Positions 6,841 through 15,594 of a stretch of DNA of 20,298 nt are shown here, in pieces (the first letter of the stretch is position 1; each line of letters begins with the position of its first letter). The position numbers and the translations under genes were made by a program. The stretch spans positions 1-20,298 of the forward strand of contig JAOUDF010000024.1 in assembly GCA_029859385.1 (NCBI GenBank), read 5' to 3'. Source of the DNA: Nitrospirota bacterium. Lineage in GTDB: Bacteria; Nitrospirota; JAOUDF01. A model generated the notes under the pieces. It saw only the letters and a list, made by a program, of their open reading frames with translations. It searched no databases and was not told where the DNA came from.

Positions 6841-7517
6841 TGGTTTTCCGGATGGCTCGAGATCGTGTGGCGGATCACTTTTCCCTTGACCATATAGACT
6901 ACCGACTGGGAGATGTTCACCGCATGGTCGGCGATCCGCTCCAGGTTTTTCGACACGAAGATAACCCGCATGGCGCGGCTTATGGTGGTCGGGTCTTCCG
7001 CCATGAAGGTGATCAGCTCGCGCAGTATCTGGGTGTTGAGGTCATCGATCAGCTCATCCTCGTCGCATACCTTGTAGGCCAGCTCCACATCCTCGTTGAT
7101 GAAGGCATCGAGACATTCTTTTACCATCTGCTGGGTCTGCACTGCCATGCGGGGGATATCGGTGTACGGCTTGAGCGTAGACTCCTTGTTCAGCTCCAGC
7201 GCCCGTTCGCAGATGTTCACGGCCAGGTCGCCCATCCGCTCCAGGTCGTCGATGAGCTTCAGCGTCGTCGTCAGGAGCCGCAGGTCCTTGGCCGCGGGCT
7301 GGTGCAGGGCCATAAGCCGTATGCAGTCCTCATCGATCTCCACCTCGAGAGCGTTGATATTGTGGTCGGCGTCGATGGTTTTGTGGGCCAGTTCGGAATC
7401 ACGCTCCACCAGCGATTTGATCGCATTGACTATCCCCTCCTCCACCATGCCACCCAACCGGAGCAATTTCTTCTTGAGCTCTTTCAGTTCCTCGTCAAAA
7501 TGTCGATGCATTGGCAT
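6837..7517 (-). CDS. phoU: Phosphate signalling regulator PhoU
   Basis: PhoU is a cytosolic helical protein that links the Pst transporter to the PhoR/PhoB-type two-component system and represses the Pho regulon when phosphate is sufficient. The 226-aa product has the usual duplicated three-helix PhoU repeats. Acidic metal-binding signatures are seen in both halves: DDLERMGDLAVNI in the first and KNLERIADHAVNI in the second. The N-terminus HFDEELKELKKKLLRLG is typical. The ATG at 7517 has AGGAGA 6 nt upstream. It lies 23 bp after pstB and overlaps the next gene by 4 bp. No phoB or phoR is within the window. Confidence 0.97.
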   Translation of the reverse strand: MPMHRHFDEELKELKKKLLRLGGMVEEGIVNAIKSLVERDSELAHKTIDADHNINALEVEIDEDCIRLMALHQPAAKDLRLLTTTLKLIDDLERMGDLAVNICERALELNKESTLKPYTDIPRMAVQTQQMVKECLDAFINEDVELAYKVCDEDELIDDLNTQILRELITFMAEDPTTISRAMRVIFVSKNLERIADHAVNISQSVVYMVKGKVIRHTISSHPENQ

Positions 7518-7540
7518 TTCTGGTCTCCTGACACCTGGGC

Positions 7541-8320
<780 letters not shown>

Positions 8321-8328
8321 GTACGCTC

Positions 8329-9252
8329 CTACCACTTGATGTTTTTACGTATACGATACCGAAGATAGATTGCCACCGCGTTCATGGTGAGGGTCATGAT
8401 CAACAATACCACACCGGCGGCTGCGGCATTCACCTGAAACGCCTCCTCGGGCCTCGAGGTCCAGTTGAACATCTGGATCGGCATTACGGTGAACGGCTCC
8501 TTGAGCCAGGCAAAGGAGACGTAGGGGAATTCGGGCGAAATCGGCGACTGGGGGAGAAAGGCTATGAAGGTCAGCGCGCCGACGACGATGAGAGGAGCCG
8601 TCTCGCCTATGGCGCGGGAGAGACCGATGATGACCCCCGTGAGGATGCCGGCCGATGAATAGGGCAGCACGTGGTCCGACACCATCTGCCACTTGGTGGC
8701 GCCCAGCGCGTAGGCCGCCTCCCGAATACTGCCCGGGATCGCCCTGATCGCCTCTCTCGTCGCCACGATGACCACCGGCAGAATGAGCAACGCCAGGGTC
8801 AAGCCCGCCGTCAGGATGCTCTGCCCCAGGTCCATCTTGTAGACAAAGAGGCTGAGCCCCAGAAGGCCGTAAACAATGGACGGGACCCCCGCCAGGTTGG
8901 TGACGTTGATCTCGATAAGCGCCGTAATGGCGTTCTTCGACGCATACTCCTCCAGATAGACCGCGGCGGCCACTCCCAGAGGGACGGCCACGGAAGCCGT
9001 CACGAACATCACCAGCGTGGTGCCTGCCCATGCCGCAAGAATACCTGCCCGTTCAGGACGACGCGACGTGAACGAGGTGAAGAAATCTGTCGTAAGCCGG
9101 GGCGCACCCTCCATGAAGAGGTTGATAAAAAGGGCCAGCAGCACAAGGATACCCGCCAGCATGGCGAGCAGTCCCAGTGTCGCGAACAGATAATCCCAGA
9201 GCTTGTGCCGGGAGATGAGCGCCCGTATCTCCTTGAGGTCTTCGGCTGTCAT
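8329..9252 (-). CDS. pstA: Phosphate ABC transporter permease PstA
   Basis: PstA is one of two membrane permeases of the Pst importer. The 307-aa protein has about six hydrophobic helices. It has the cytoplasmic coupling (EAA) loop IREAAYALGATKWQ followed by GLSRAIGETAPL, the conserved segment that contacts PstB. A hydrophilic N-terminal extension (TAEDLKEIRALISRHKLWDY) precedes the first helix. The start ATG at 9252 overlaps the pstC stop by one base (TGATG), suggesting coupled translation. The next gene, pstB, starts 8 bp after its stop. Confidence 0.96.
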   Translation of the reverse strand: MTAEDLKEIRALISRHKLWDYLFATLGLLAMLAGILVLLALFINLFMEGAPRLTTDFFTSFTSRRPERAGILAAWAGTTLVMFVTASVAVPLGVAAAVYLEEYASKNAITALIEINVTNLAGVPSIVYGLLGLSLFVYKMDLGQSILTAGLTLALLILPVVIVATREAIRAIPGSIREAAYALGATKWQMVSDHVLPYSSAGILTGVIIGLSRAIGETAPLIVVGALTFIAFLPQSPISPEFPYVSFAWLKEPFTVMPIQMFNWTSRPEEAFQVNAAAAGVVLLIMTLTMNAVAIYLRYRIRKNIKW

Positions 9253-10163
9253 CAGTAGACCTCCCGGAACCGCTTGGTAAGCAGGTAGCCGCCGATGTTG
9301 AAGATGAGGGTGATGAGCATGAGCGTGAGACCGGCAGCGAAGATGGTCTGGTAGCCGATGCTGCCGTGGGGCAGGTCGCCCAGGCTCACCTGCACTATGT
9401 AGGCGGTGATCGTTGCGGCAGGTTGCGTCGGGTCCCAGGTGAGGTTGGGCTGCATACCGGCGGCAATGGCCACCACCATGGTCTCTCCGACGGCGCGGGA
9501 TATGCCAAGGATGTAGGCGGCGGCAATACCCGAGAAGGCCGCCGGAGTCACCACCCGCACCGAGGTCTGGAAGCGGGTCGCCCCCATGGCGTAGGAACCT
9601 TCGCGCATATGCATCGGAACGGCCCGCATGGCGTCCTCGCTCACCGAGCTCACGTAGGGGATGATCATGATCCCCATCACCAGTCCCGCGCTGAGCATGT
9701 TGAAACCCGAAAGGTCGGGCATGATCTTCTGCAGCAGGGGGGTTACGAAGATGAGGGCGAAATAGCCGTAGACCACCGTCGGTACCGCCCCCAGCAACTC
9801 AAGGAACGGCTTGATGATCTCGCGCATCTTGTGGGGTGCGAATTCGCTGAGGTAAATGGCGATGATGGTCCCCAGCGGGATCGCCACCGCCAGCGCGACG
9901 CCGGTCGTCACCAGCGTTCCCGCCGCCAGGGGGAGAATGCCGTAATGGGCGTCATCAAACAGTGGTGTCCACTGGGTATCGGTGAGAAACTCAACGATGG
10001 ACACATGACGGAAGAACCCCAGCGACTCATAGAGAAGGATGCCCACGATGGCCACGGTGATGGCCACCGACGCAAAAGCGGCAAGGAAGAGAATCGCCTC
10101 GACGAGGCGCTCCTTCGCAAGCCGCATGGGGCTGTGGGACAGATGGGACTTCCCGTTACTCAA
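9252..10163 (-). CDS. pstC: Phosphate ABC transporter permease PstC
   Basis: PstC is the partner permease of PstA. The 303-aa protein has a cytoplasmic N-terminus, about six membrane helices, the EAA-type loop MREGSYAMGATRFQ and the ISRAVGETMVVAIAAG segment typical of PstC. The start is a TTG at 10163, preceded by AGGAG at about 8 nt. The first in-frame ATG (10127) has no ribosome binding site, so the TTG is preferred. It follows pstS by 17 bp. Confidence 0.95.
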   Translation of the reverse strand: MSNGKSHLSHSPMRLAKERLVEAILFLAAFASVAITVAIVGILLYESLGFFRHVSIVEFLTDTQWTPLFDDAHYGILPLAAGTLVTTGVALAVAIPLGTIIAIYLSEFAPHKMREIIKPFLELLGAVPTVVYGYFALIFVTPLLQKIMPDLSGFNMLSAGLVMGIMIIPYVSSVSEDAMRAVPMHMREGSYAMGATRFQTSVRVVTPAAFSGIAAAYILGISRAVGETMVVAIAAGMQPNLTWDPTQPAATITAYIVQVSLGDLPHGSIGYQTIFAAGLTLMLITLIFNIGGYLLTKRFREVY

Positions 10164-10180
10164 AGGAAGCTCTCCTCATA

Positions 10181-11188
10181 TTAATGTTTCCCCTCGCGCT
10201 TCAGCAGGTCTTCAACCGAAACACCCACCTCGGGTATTCCGCCGAAACCGGTACCTGTCTTTTTCGCCTTGAGGTTATCGAGGGCCATGACATAGGCCTT
10301 GTCCGGCAGAGGGACATACTTGACCTCTTCGCTCAGGGTAGCGGCGTTCTTCAGGTAAAACTCGGCAAACTCTCTCACTTCAGGCTTTTCGAGGGACTTG
10401 GCGCTCACGTAGATGAAGATCGGCCTGGCGAGGGGCTGATAGGCACCGCTTTTCACCGTATCAATAGAAGGAGCCACGGGGGTTGCGCCCGCCTTGGCCG
10501 CAATGGGCACCGCCTTAAGCTTCTTGGCGTTCTCGGCATAGTAGGCGTAGCCAAAGAAGCCCAGCGCGCTCTTGTCCATGGAGACCCCCTGCACCAGCAC
10601 GTTGTCGTCTTCGCTGGCGGTGTAGTCGCCGCGGCTCGACTTGGCCTTGCCCACCACCGCCTCGGTGAAGTAGTCGAAGGTCCCCGAATCGGCACCGGCG
10701 CCAAAGAGCTTCAGCGGCACATCGGGCCATGCAGGGTTAACCTGCTTCCATGTCGTCACCTTGCCCTGGGCCGCCGGCTCCCACATTTTTTTCAGCTCGT
10801 CAACGGTAAGGCTCTTTATCCAGTTGTTCTGCGGGTTGACCACCACGGTGAGCGCGTCATAGGCCACCGGCAGCTCGACATACTGTATCCCGGCCTTTTT
10901 GCAGGCCTCCATCTCCTTCTTCATGATAGGGCGGGATGCCTCGGAAATGTCGGTCTCTCCCCGGCAGAACTTTTTAAACCCGCCGCCGGTGCCCGAAACG
11001 CCAATGGTCACCCTCACCTTACCCCGTGTGGCTGCCTGAAACTCCTCGGCCACCGCCTCGGTAATGGGATATACCGTGCTGGAGCCGTCTATCTTCACCA
11101 CTGCACCAGCGGCATTCACTTGCTGGACCCCTATTGGGCTCGCAATCACTGTTGCTGCGAGCAGCACGCCAATCATTAATTTCCGCAT
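10181..11188 (-). CDS. pstS: Periplasmic phosphate-binding protein PstS
   Basis: PstS captures inorganic phosphate in the periplasm and delivers it to PstCA. The 335-aa precursor has a signal peptide (MRKLMIGVLLAATVIA, cleavage likely after VNA at 26). Phosphate-binding segments follow: DGSSTVYPI (34-42), GVSGTGGGFKKFCRGETDI (63-81) and GADSGTFDYF. The length and order fit the PstS family. The open frame runs on to 11221, but the ATG at 11188 directly precedes the signal peptide and has AGGAG at 6-7 nt. It heads the pstSCAB-phoU operon and is preceded by a three-unit Pho-box-like array (11252-11280), so phosphate-starvation control is likely. Confidence 0.96.
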   Translation of the reverse strand: MRKLMIGVLLAATVIASPIGVQQVNAAGAVVKIDGSSTVYPITEAVAEEFQAATRGKVRVTIGVSGTGGGFKKFCRGETDISEASRPIMKKEMEACKKAGIQYVELPVAYDALTVVVNPQNNWIKSLTVDELKKMWEPAAQGKVTTWKQVNPAWPDVPLKLFGAGADSGTFDYFTEAVVGKAKSSRGDYTASEDDNVLVQGVSMDKSALGFFGYAYYAENAKKLKAVPIAAKAGATPVAPSIDTVKSGAYQPLARPIFIYVSAKSLEKPEVREFAEFYLKNAATLSEEVKYVPLPDKAYVMALDNLKAKKTGTGFGGIPEVGVSVEDLLKREGKH

Positions 11189-11236
11189 ATTTTTCTCCTG
11201 TAATCCGAGGTCGTGCATCATGCTGAATGGTGCACA

Positions 11237-11242
11237 AGCCTA
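11237..11242 (-). promoter_or_regulatory. Likely -10 element of the pstS promoter
   Basis: TAGGCT on the minus strand matches only three of six -10 positions. It lies 9 nt downstream of the Pho-box array, the same spacing as in the porin promoter at 12776-12781. A start near 11230 would give a leader of about 41 nt. Weak match is usual for activator-dependent promoters. Confidence 0.45.
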
Positions 11243-11251
11243 CCGGTCTAT

Positions 11252-11280
11252 TGTTAAGATTCTGTTAAGCTTCTGTTAAA
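11252..11280 (-). promoter_or_regulatory. Pho-box-like triple repeat upstream of pstS
   Basis: Three TGTTAA units start at 11252, 11263 and 11274 on the plus strand, exactly 11 bp apart, reading TGTTAAG-ATTC-TGTTAAG-CTTC-TGTTAAA. Toward pstS the unit reads CTTAACA. The 7-bp-plus-4-bp layout is that of PhoB/PhoP operators; TTAACA repeats match the PhoP consensus known from Bacillus, and CTGTTAA resembles the E. coli CTGTCAT. The array ends 9 nt before a -10-like hexamer (11242-11237) and probably replaces the -35 element. Confidence 0.8.
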
Positions 11281-11305
11281 ACCATCAGGATCACCATCAG
11301 TCCGG

Positions 11306-12670
11306 CTACCAGTCTATCTGCACCCTCATCAGCAGTGCATCCTCCGCGTCGGTGTCAGCCACGCTGTCACCGTCATGCTTCCAGATATTGGAGGTGCCGC
11401 CGGACAGGTCATTGCTTGCTTCGGAGTGTACCCAGTCGACCATTACGCGGGTCATGCTGTTGAGATACCAGTTAATTGCCGCGGTCCAGGAATCCCCTTC
11501 GTTGGCGTTCGCGGTTGCTGAAGCCGCCGGAGAACCGGGGTAGAGACCGTTGGCCTGAAAGAATTTGTCGTCCACCTCAAACCAGGAGTAGCGGACGGCC
11601 AGTTCCCAGGCGCCCCACTGCCTCTTTGATGGATCGAAGGGCTTCTTCACCTTCTGCCTCTCGATATGGCCGTCACGGGAGATATTTTTCTGCTCGCCGG
11701 TGAGGAACCAGCTGGCGGTAATGTAGCCGCCCTCAATGTCGGCCTTCTTCTCGAAGTCGTACTCGGTCCGCAGGAACTCGCCTTTGAGCATGGCAGGGCC
11801 GTACTGCAGCGCTCCTTCGAGGCCCATCCTTGTTCTCTCATAACCATGAGAGGCGGCGGCACTGCTGAAATAGTTGTTGCCGCTCTTGGACTCCGTGCTG
11901 ACCCTGATGCCACCGGCAGAGAGTGACTCCTCCTGCCCATAGGCGAACGACCCGCCAATCCATGCCTGTAGAGGGCCTTCACTCCCCGCTGTCGGATGGA
12001 ACACTACCCGGGCGGCATACTCGAAGTCGTCGTTGGTTTCTGATCGGTTTTCACCGGACCCGTTGAAGATGCCGACCTGATAGCTGATCAGCCCGTTCAT
12101 CGGGCTGCCATGGACCTCGATGCCACGGTCTCTTCCGGGCGCCAGGGCGGCAACGATGGAAGAAGATTCGAGGAAGACATAGAACCGGTCCGATGCCGTC
12201 ACCTCGTTGCCGAAGGGGAAGTAAAACTGCCCTATCTTGACCTGGGCATCCTTGAAATATTTGTAGTTGATATAGGCATCCTTGATGGTTGAAGACGTGC
12301 CGTTGCTGCCGGCAAAATCGACTTCGACCTTGTAATCGTAGTACTTGTAGAGGGTGCCCGACGCCGAGAGATAGGCCCGGCGAATGTCGAAGGTATCGTT
12401 CTTTTCGCTGTCGTTGAAATACCTGAAGTCACCCTGCACGCGGCCGTTTACCTTGAGAGAGAACTCCTTGTCCTCGCTCTCCATCTTGAAGCCGTCCTTA
12501 TAGGATACCTTGACCTCTTTCTTCGCTTCCTTCTCCAGTTCCTGAAACTGCTCCTCAGTGATAATCCCTTTTCCCTTGAGGATCTCCAGCAGCCTGTCGC
12601 CTGCCTGGGCCTGCTCCATCGGCGCCAGGATCATCGTTGCCAGGGCCAGGGCCGTTAATATCTTTTTCAT
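11306..12670 (-). CDS. Phosphate-selective-type outer-membrane porin (OprP/OprO-like), Pho-box controlled
   Basis: This 454-aa precursor has a signal peptide (MKKILTALALATMILAPM, cleavage likely after AQA), then a short amphipathic coiled-coil segment LLEILKGKGIITEEQFQELE. A long beta-barrel with alternating hydrophobic and polar residues follows, ending in Trp (VQIDW), as expected for outer-membrane insertion. KVEVDFAG, KIGQFYFPFG and DRGIEVHG segments are typical of the OprO/OprP phosphate-porin family. The ATG at 12670 has GGGAGG 6 nt upstream and gives a normal signal peptide. The frame is open upstream, with a TTG at 12742 after a perfect AGGAGGTGA. It lies upstream of pstS and has its own four-unit Pho box (12791-12830), so it probably supplies phosphate to PstS under starvation. 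Substrate selectivity is inferred from family and context. Confidence 0.88.
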   Translation of the reverse strand: MKKILTALALATMILAPMEQAQAGDRLLEILKGKGIITEEQFQELEKEAKKEVKVSYKDGFKMESEDKEFSLKVNGRVQGDFRYFNDSEKNDTFDIRRAYLSASGTLYKYYDYKVEVDFAGSNGTSSTIKDAYINYKYFKDAQVKIGQFYFPFGNEVTASDRFYVFLESSSIVAALAPGRDRGIEVHGSPMNGLISYQVGIFNGSGENRSETNDDFEYAARVVFHPTAGSEGPLQAWIGGSFAYGQEESLSAGGIRVSTESKSGNNYFSSAAASHGYERTRMGLEGALQYGPAMLKGEFLRTEYDFEKKADIEGGYITASWFLTGEQKNISRDGHIERQKVKKPFDPSKRQWGAWELAVRYSWFEVDDKFFQANGLYPGSPAASATANANEGDSWTAAINWYLNSMTRVMVDWVHSEASNDLSGGTSNIWKHDGDSVADTDAEDALLMRVQIDW

Positions 12671-12717
12671 TGATACCTCCCTTTTGACTCGCTTTCTTCT
12701 CTGGTGAACCGCCTCGA

Positions 12718-12754
12718 CTCCGGCAAATAGCCGGGAGATCAATTCACCTCCTCT
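12718..12754 (-). promoter_or_regulatory. Porin leader with a decoy or alternative ribosome binding site and a hairpin
   Basis: In the 5' leader of the Pho-regulated porin, AGGAGGTGA (within 12754-12744) is a perfect anti-Shine-Dalgarno match, four bases before an in-frame TTG (12742-12740). It is followed by a hairpin (CTCCCGGC-TATTT-GCCGGAG, 12737-12718, one bulged C), some 50 nt before the true start at 12670 with its own GGGAGG. It could initiate a 24-residue longer protein, act as a standby ribosome site, or be non-functional. Confidence 0.35.
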
Positions 12755-12775
12755 CACATCTTTTTTTCATGGGGG

Positions 12776-12781
12776 AGGATA
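12776..12781 (-). promoter_or_regulatory. Likely -10 element of the porin promoter
   Basis: TATCCT on the minus strand matches four of six -10 positions. It lies 9 nt beyond the last Pho-box unit, exactly as at pstS. A start near 12769 gives a leader of about 99 nt. Confidence 0.5.
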
Positions 12782-12790
12782 GAGCGGCGA

Positions 12791-12830
12791 GGTTAAGGGC
12801 ATGTGAACGGAGTGTTAAGGTTTGGTGAAG
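12791..12830 (-). promoter_or_regulatory. Pho-box-like quadruple repeat upstream of the first porin
   Basis: Four 7-mers start at 12791, 12802, 12813 and 12824 on the plus strand: GGTTAAG, TGTGAAC, TGTTAAG and GGTGAAG. Each is separated by exactly 4 bp (11-bp period). They share the TGTTAAG consensus seen at pstS, and the same distance to a -10-like hexamer. Phase and consensus make chance unlikely. It is taken as a PhoB-type operator for the porin at 11306-12670. Confidence 0.75.
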
Positions 12831-12842
12831 AAATCAGAATAC

Positions 12843-12873
12843 AAAAAAAAGGCCGACCCCGAAGGACCGGCCT
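12843..12873 (-). terminator. Rho-independent terminator of the second porin gene
   Basis: On the minus strand AGGCCGGTCC pairs with GGGTCGGCCT (10 bp, two G-U wobbles) around a UUCG tetraloop, followed directly by a run of eight T. It starts 20 nt after the stop of the porin at 12894-14246 and insulates it from the Pho-box promoter just downstream. Confidence 0.92.
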
Positions 12874-12893
12874 GCAAGAGTAGCGGGCGGCAA

Positions 12894-14246
12894 TCAGAAG
12901 GCCACTTGCAGCCTCATGAGAACGGCATCTTCAGAGTCGGAGCTATTACCGCTGTCGTGAGTAAATATATTTGAAGAGCCACCGGCGAGGTCGTTGTCGG
13001 CATGGGAATGAACCCAGTTGGCCAGGATGCGGGTCGCGTCGTTGAGACGCCAGCTTATGCCGGTGGTGAAGGCGCTGCCGGCGTTGGCATTACTGGTTCT
13101 GTCAACGGCGCTCCACCCACGATAAAGCCCGTTGGACTGGAAAAAGCGGTCATCGACCTTGAACCAGGAGTAACGGGCCGCCAGCTCCCACCCGCCCCAC
13201 TGCCTCTTGCCGGGGTCGAACGGTTTTTTCACGCTGCCGTACTTGACCTGGCCGTCGTCATCAAAGGTACGCTCCTCGTCGGTCAGCAGGTACCCGGCAA
13301 TAACCGAGCCGCCGGTCACCTCCGCATCGTTGTCGAACTGGTAGACCGCCTTCATATATTCGCCGTTGAGCATCAACCTGCCGTAGATGATGGTGGCACC
13401 GATGCTTGCCCGGTGGCGGTCATAGCTGCGGCTGGTGGGGATACTGGCAACGAAATAGGTGTTGTTGCTTTTTGTCTCGGTCTTCAGCTCGATCTCGTCG
13501 TCATCGTCACCCCTCTGCTGGCCGTAGGAATACGACACCCCCACTGCCAGCTGCAAGCGACCGTCACTTCCCCTTGTTGGCACAAATATGAGTCGGCCCG
13601 CGTAGTCGAAGTCGTCGTTGTTATTGGAGGTGTTTGAGCCGTTGCCGTTGAAGACGCCCACGTTATAGGCAAGATAGCCGTTGAGCAGCGTACCCTCCAC
13701 GCCGACACCTCTGTCTCTCGTCCAGGTAAGGGCCGAGGTAATGGACGACTTGTGCAGAAATGGAAAGTATTTGGAGGACAGAAACTTCTCATAGCCGAAG
13801 GGGACCTTGAACTGGCCCACCTTTATCTGGGCGCGGGGAAAATAAGTGTAGGCGATGTAGGCGTCCTTGAGCTTCGCCGTGCCGCTGGCGAAGTCGGCGC
13901 CCAATCGGTAGTCGAAGTAGCGGTACAGAGTTCCCTTGGCCTTGAGGCTGGCCTTTCGGAGGTCGAAGGTGTCGTTTTTGCTGTTGTCATCAAAGTATCT
14001 GAAATCGGCGCGGACCTTTCCCCCAAGCTCGAAGGAGAACTCCTTGTCGGTCGTCTCCATCTTGAAGCCCTTCTTGTAGGAAACCTTCACATCGCTTGCC
14101 GAATCCTTTTTCAGGTCGGCAAGCTGCTCGTCGGTGATGATCCCCTTTTCCTTGAGAATATCCAGCAGCTTTTCGTTCGCCTCTCCCACGCTTCCGGCCG
14201 CCAGCAGAGCTAATCCCGCCAACACCGGAACAATCCGCCATTTCAT
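12894..14246 (-). CDS. OprP/OprO-like outer-membrane porin, paralog of the downstream porin
   Basis: This 450-aa precursor has a signal peptide (MKWRIVPVLAGLALLAAG, cleavage near VGEA), the same N-terminal amphipathic segment (KLLDILKEKGIITDEQLADL) and a beta-barrel ending in Phe (RLQVAF). It aligns over its full length with the porin at 11306-12670. Shared blocks include KGFKME, NDTFD, KKPFDP-KRQWG-WELA-RYSWF-VDD-FFQ-NGLY and the DAVLMR end, so the two are tandem paralogs. A run DDDDEIE (about 252-258) makes one loop notably acidic, which would be odd for an anion-selective channel. AGGAGG lies upstream of the ATG at 14246. No clear Pho box precedes it. It is 67 bp after the MFS gene and may be read through from that operon. 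The substrate is unknown. Confidence 0.85.
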   Translation of the reverse strand: MKWRIVPVLAGLALLAAGSVGEANEKLLDILKEKGIITDEQLADLKKDSASDVKVSYKKGFKMETTDKEFSFELGGKVRADFRYFDDNSKNDTFDLRKASLKAKGTLYRYFDYRLGADFASGTAKLKDAYIAYTYFPRAQIKVGQFKVPFGYEKFLSSKYFPFLHKSSITSALTWTRDRGVGVEGTLLNGYLAYNVGVFNGNGSNTSNNNDDFDYAGRLIFVPTRGSDGRLQLAVGVSYSYGQQRGDDDDEIELKTETKSNNTYFVASIPTSRSYDRHRASIGATIIYGRLMLNGEYMKAVYQFDNDAEVTGGSVIAGYLLTDEERTFDDDGQVKYGSVKKPFDPGKRQWGGWELAARYSWFKVDDRFFQSNGLYRGWSAVDRTSNANAGSAFTTGISWRLNDATRILANWVHSHADNDLAGGSSNIFTHDSGNSSDSEDAVLMRLQVAF

Positions 14247-14313
14247 TATTTCACCTCCTGCCCTCTCCCCCTTTTGTTAGTGCCGGTTCAGAGTGTCCTT
14301 TATCAATAGCCCG

Positions 14314-15582
14314 TCAGAGCCTGGCCGACTCTTCAGCCATCGGTTTGACCACTGGCTCCTGCCGCTGCCGGAAAACAAGCACGGCCTGTATCTCCGTAAT
14401 CACCGACAGGGCAACCCTGACGCCCAGCATTGCGGGCACGCCGAAGGTGGCCATCATCACCCCTGCCAACAGCGGCCCAAGCACCTCGCCAAGGGTCGCT
14501 GCCGAATCGATGTTCGCAATGGTCCGACCACGACGGGCCGGGTCCTTCTCCGTGATCTCGGCCATCATGGCACCCCATGCCGGTCTGAAGGCTGCCTTCC
14601 CCGTGTCGTCCATCACCCGGGCGACGAGAAAACCTGAAAAATTGGGGAAGTAGATATAGAGTACCGAGGATACAGTATTGGCGATACTCCTGCTGCTGAG
14701 CACCAGGTTTCGGCTGTAGTTGTCGGAAAGCCACCCGAACAGGGGCCCGGCCACCAGAAGGGCCACGCTCGATGCACTGGCCGCAATACCGGCCTCGGCC
14801 TCGGTAAGGTGGGCATACTGAACGGCAATGACCGGGAACAGCCCCTTCATCATCTCGGCAGTGAGCGCCACCATCAGGCCGAAGCTCGCATACCCGAGAA
14901 AGCCGCGATACCTTGCCAGGCCTTTCGCCTCCTCCATCGGTACAGTTTCCTTTATTGAAACCTCCTTCGGTTCGGGCTTCTTTTCCGCATCCTCCCGGCT
15001 TTCCCGCACATAAATGATTACCGTAACCAGGGCGATACAAGAGGTGACGAAGGCAACGATGAAGGTAATCTGATATCCGGCATAGAAGGTTATGAGCAAC
15101 CCTGCGGCAGCGGCTCCCATCGACTTGCCCACCTCCCGGGCCGTGGTATACCAGGCATAGGCAGAGGCCATGTTCTTCCTGTCGCCGTGTTCCGCGATGA
15201 GGGCGGCCGCCGACGGGTCGCGGGCAGCGGTCATGAAGCCGCTCAGGATGCGGATGGCATAGAGATGCCATGGCAGGGTAGCGAAGATGAAGAGGAACCC
15301 GACGATGCAGCGGAGGACCACCGCCAGCACCAGCGTCTTCTTCTTTCCGTAACGGTCGGCGGCCCATCCCGCCAGCGGCTTGACCGCGACAGTAACGACC
15401 GTCCTCAGGGCATAGAGCAGACCGATCTCTGCAACGTTCATCCCGAGGGCCAGGGCATACAGAGGGAGGGCGAACCCGACCATGCCGAAACCGAGTCGGG
15501 TAAGAAACCCCTCGGCCGAAACTGCGGCAATGGTCGGATTCTCGCGGATGGCGCGAAGCGTAAGCCGGGCTCTGTTTTTCAT
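14314..15582 (-). CDS. Major facilitator superfamily transporter
   Basis: This is a 422-aa polytopic membrane protein with about 12 hydrophobic helices. The MFS loop 2-3 motif GWAADRYGKKK (72-82) has its half-repeat GWLSDNYSR in the second half. A charged central loop (ESREDAEKKPEPKEVSIKE) separates the two six-helix bundles. The N-terminal region resembles drug/metabolite exporters of the family, but substrate and direction cannot be read. The ATG at 15582 is 12 bp after the stop of the ATP-grasp gene and has only a weak AAGTGG site. The tight spacing argues for co-transcription with the two ATP-grasp genes, so it may export or import their product or substrate. Confidence 0.88.
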   Translation of the reverse strand: MKNRARLTLRAIRENPTIAAVSAEGFLTRLGFGMVGFALPLYALALGMNVAEIGLLYALRTVVTVAVKPLAGWAADRYGKKKTLVLAVVLRCIVGFLFIFATLPWHLYAIRILSGFMTAARDPSAAALIAEHGDRKNMASAYAWYTTAREVGKSMGAAAAGLLITFYAGYQITFIVAFVTSCIALVTVIIYVRESREDAEKKPEPKEVSIKETVPMEEAKGLARYRGFLGYASFGLMVALTAEMMKGLFPVIAVQYAHLTEAEAGIAASASSVALLVAGPLFGWLSDNYSRNLVLSSRSIANTVSSVLYIYFPNFSGFLVARVMDDTGKAAFRPAWGAMMAEITEKDPARRGRTIANIDSAATLGEVLGPLLAGVMMATFGVPAMLGVRVALSVITEIQAVLVFRQRQEPVVKPMAEESARL

Positions 15583-15594
15583 GGCAGTACCACT

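Noticed and set aside
11281..11305. Terminator between the Pho-regulated porin and pstS
   Set aside because: The sequence holds a direct repeat (ACCATCAG twice), not an inverted repeat, and no hairpin with T-run; read-through from porin into pstS remains possible.
14275..14300. Possible Pho box before the upstream porin (TGTTAGT, GGTTCAG, TGTCCTT)
   Set aside because: The units match poorly and are 10 and 9 bp apart, not at the exact 11-bp phase of the two convincing arrays.
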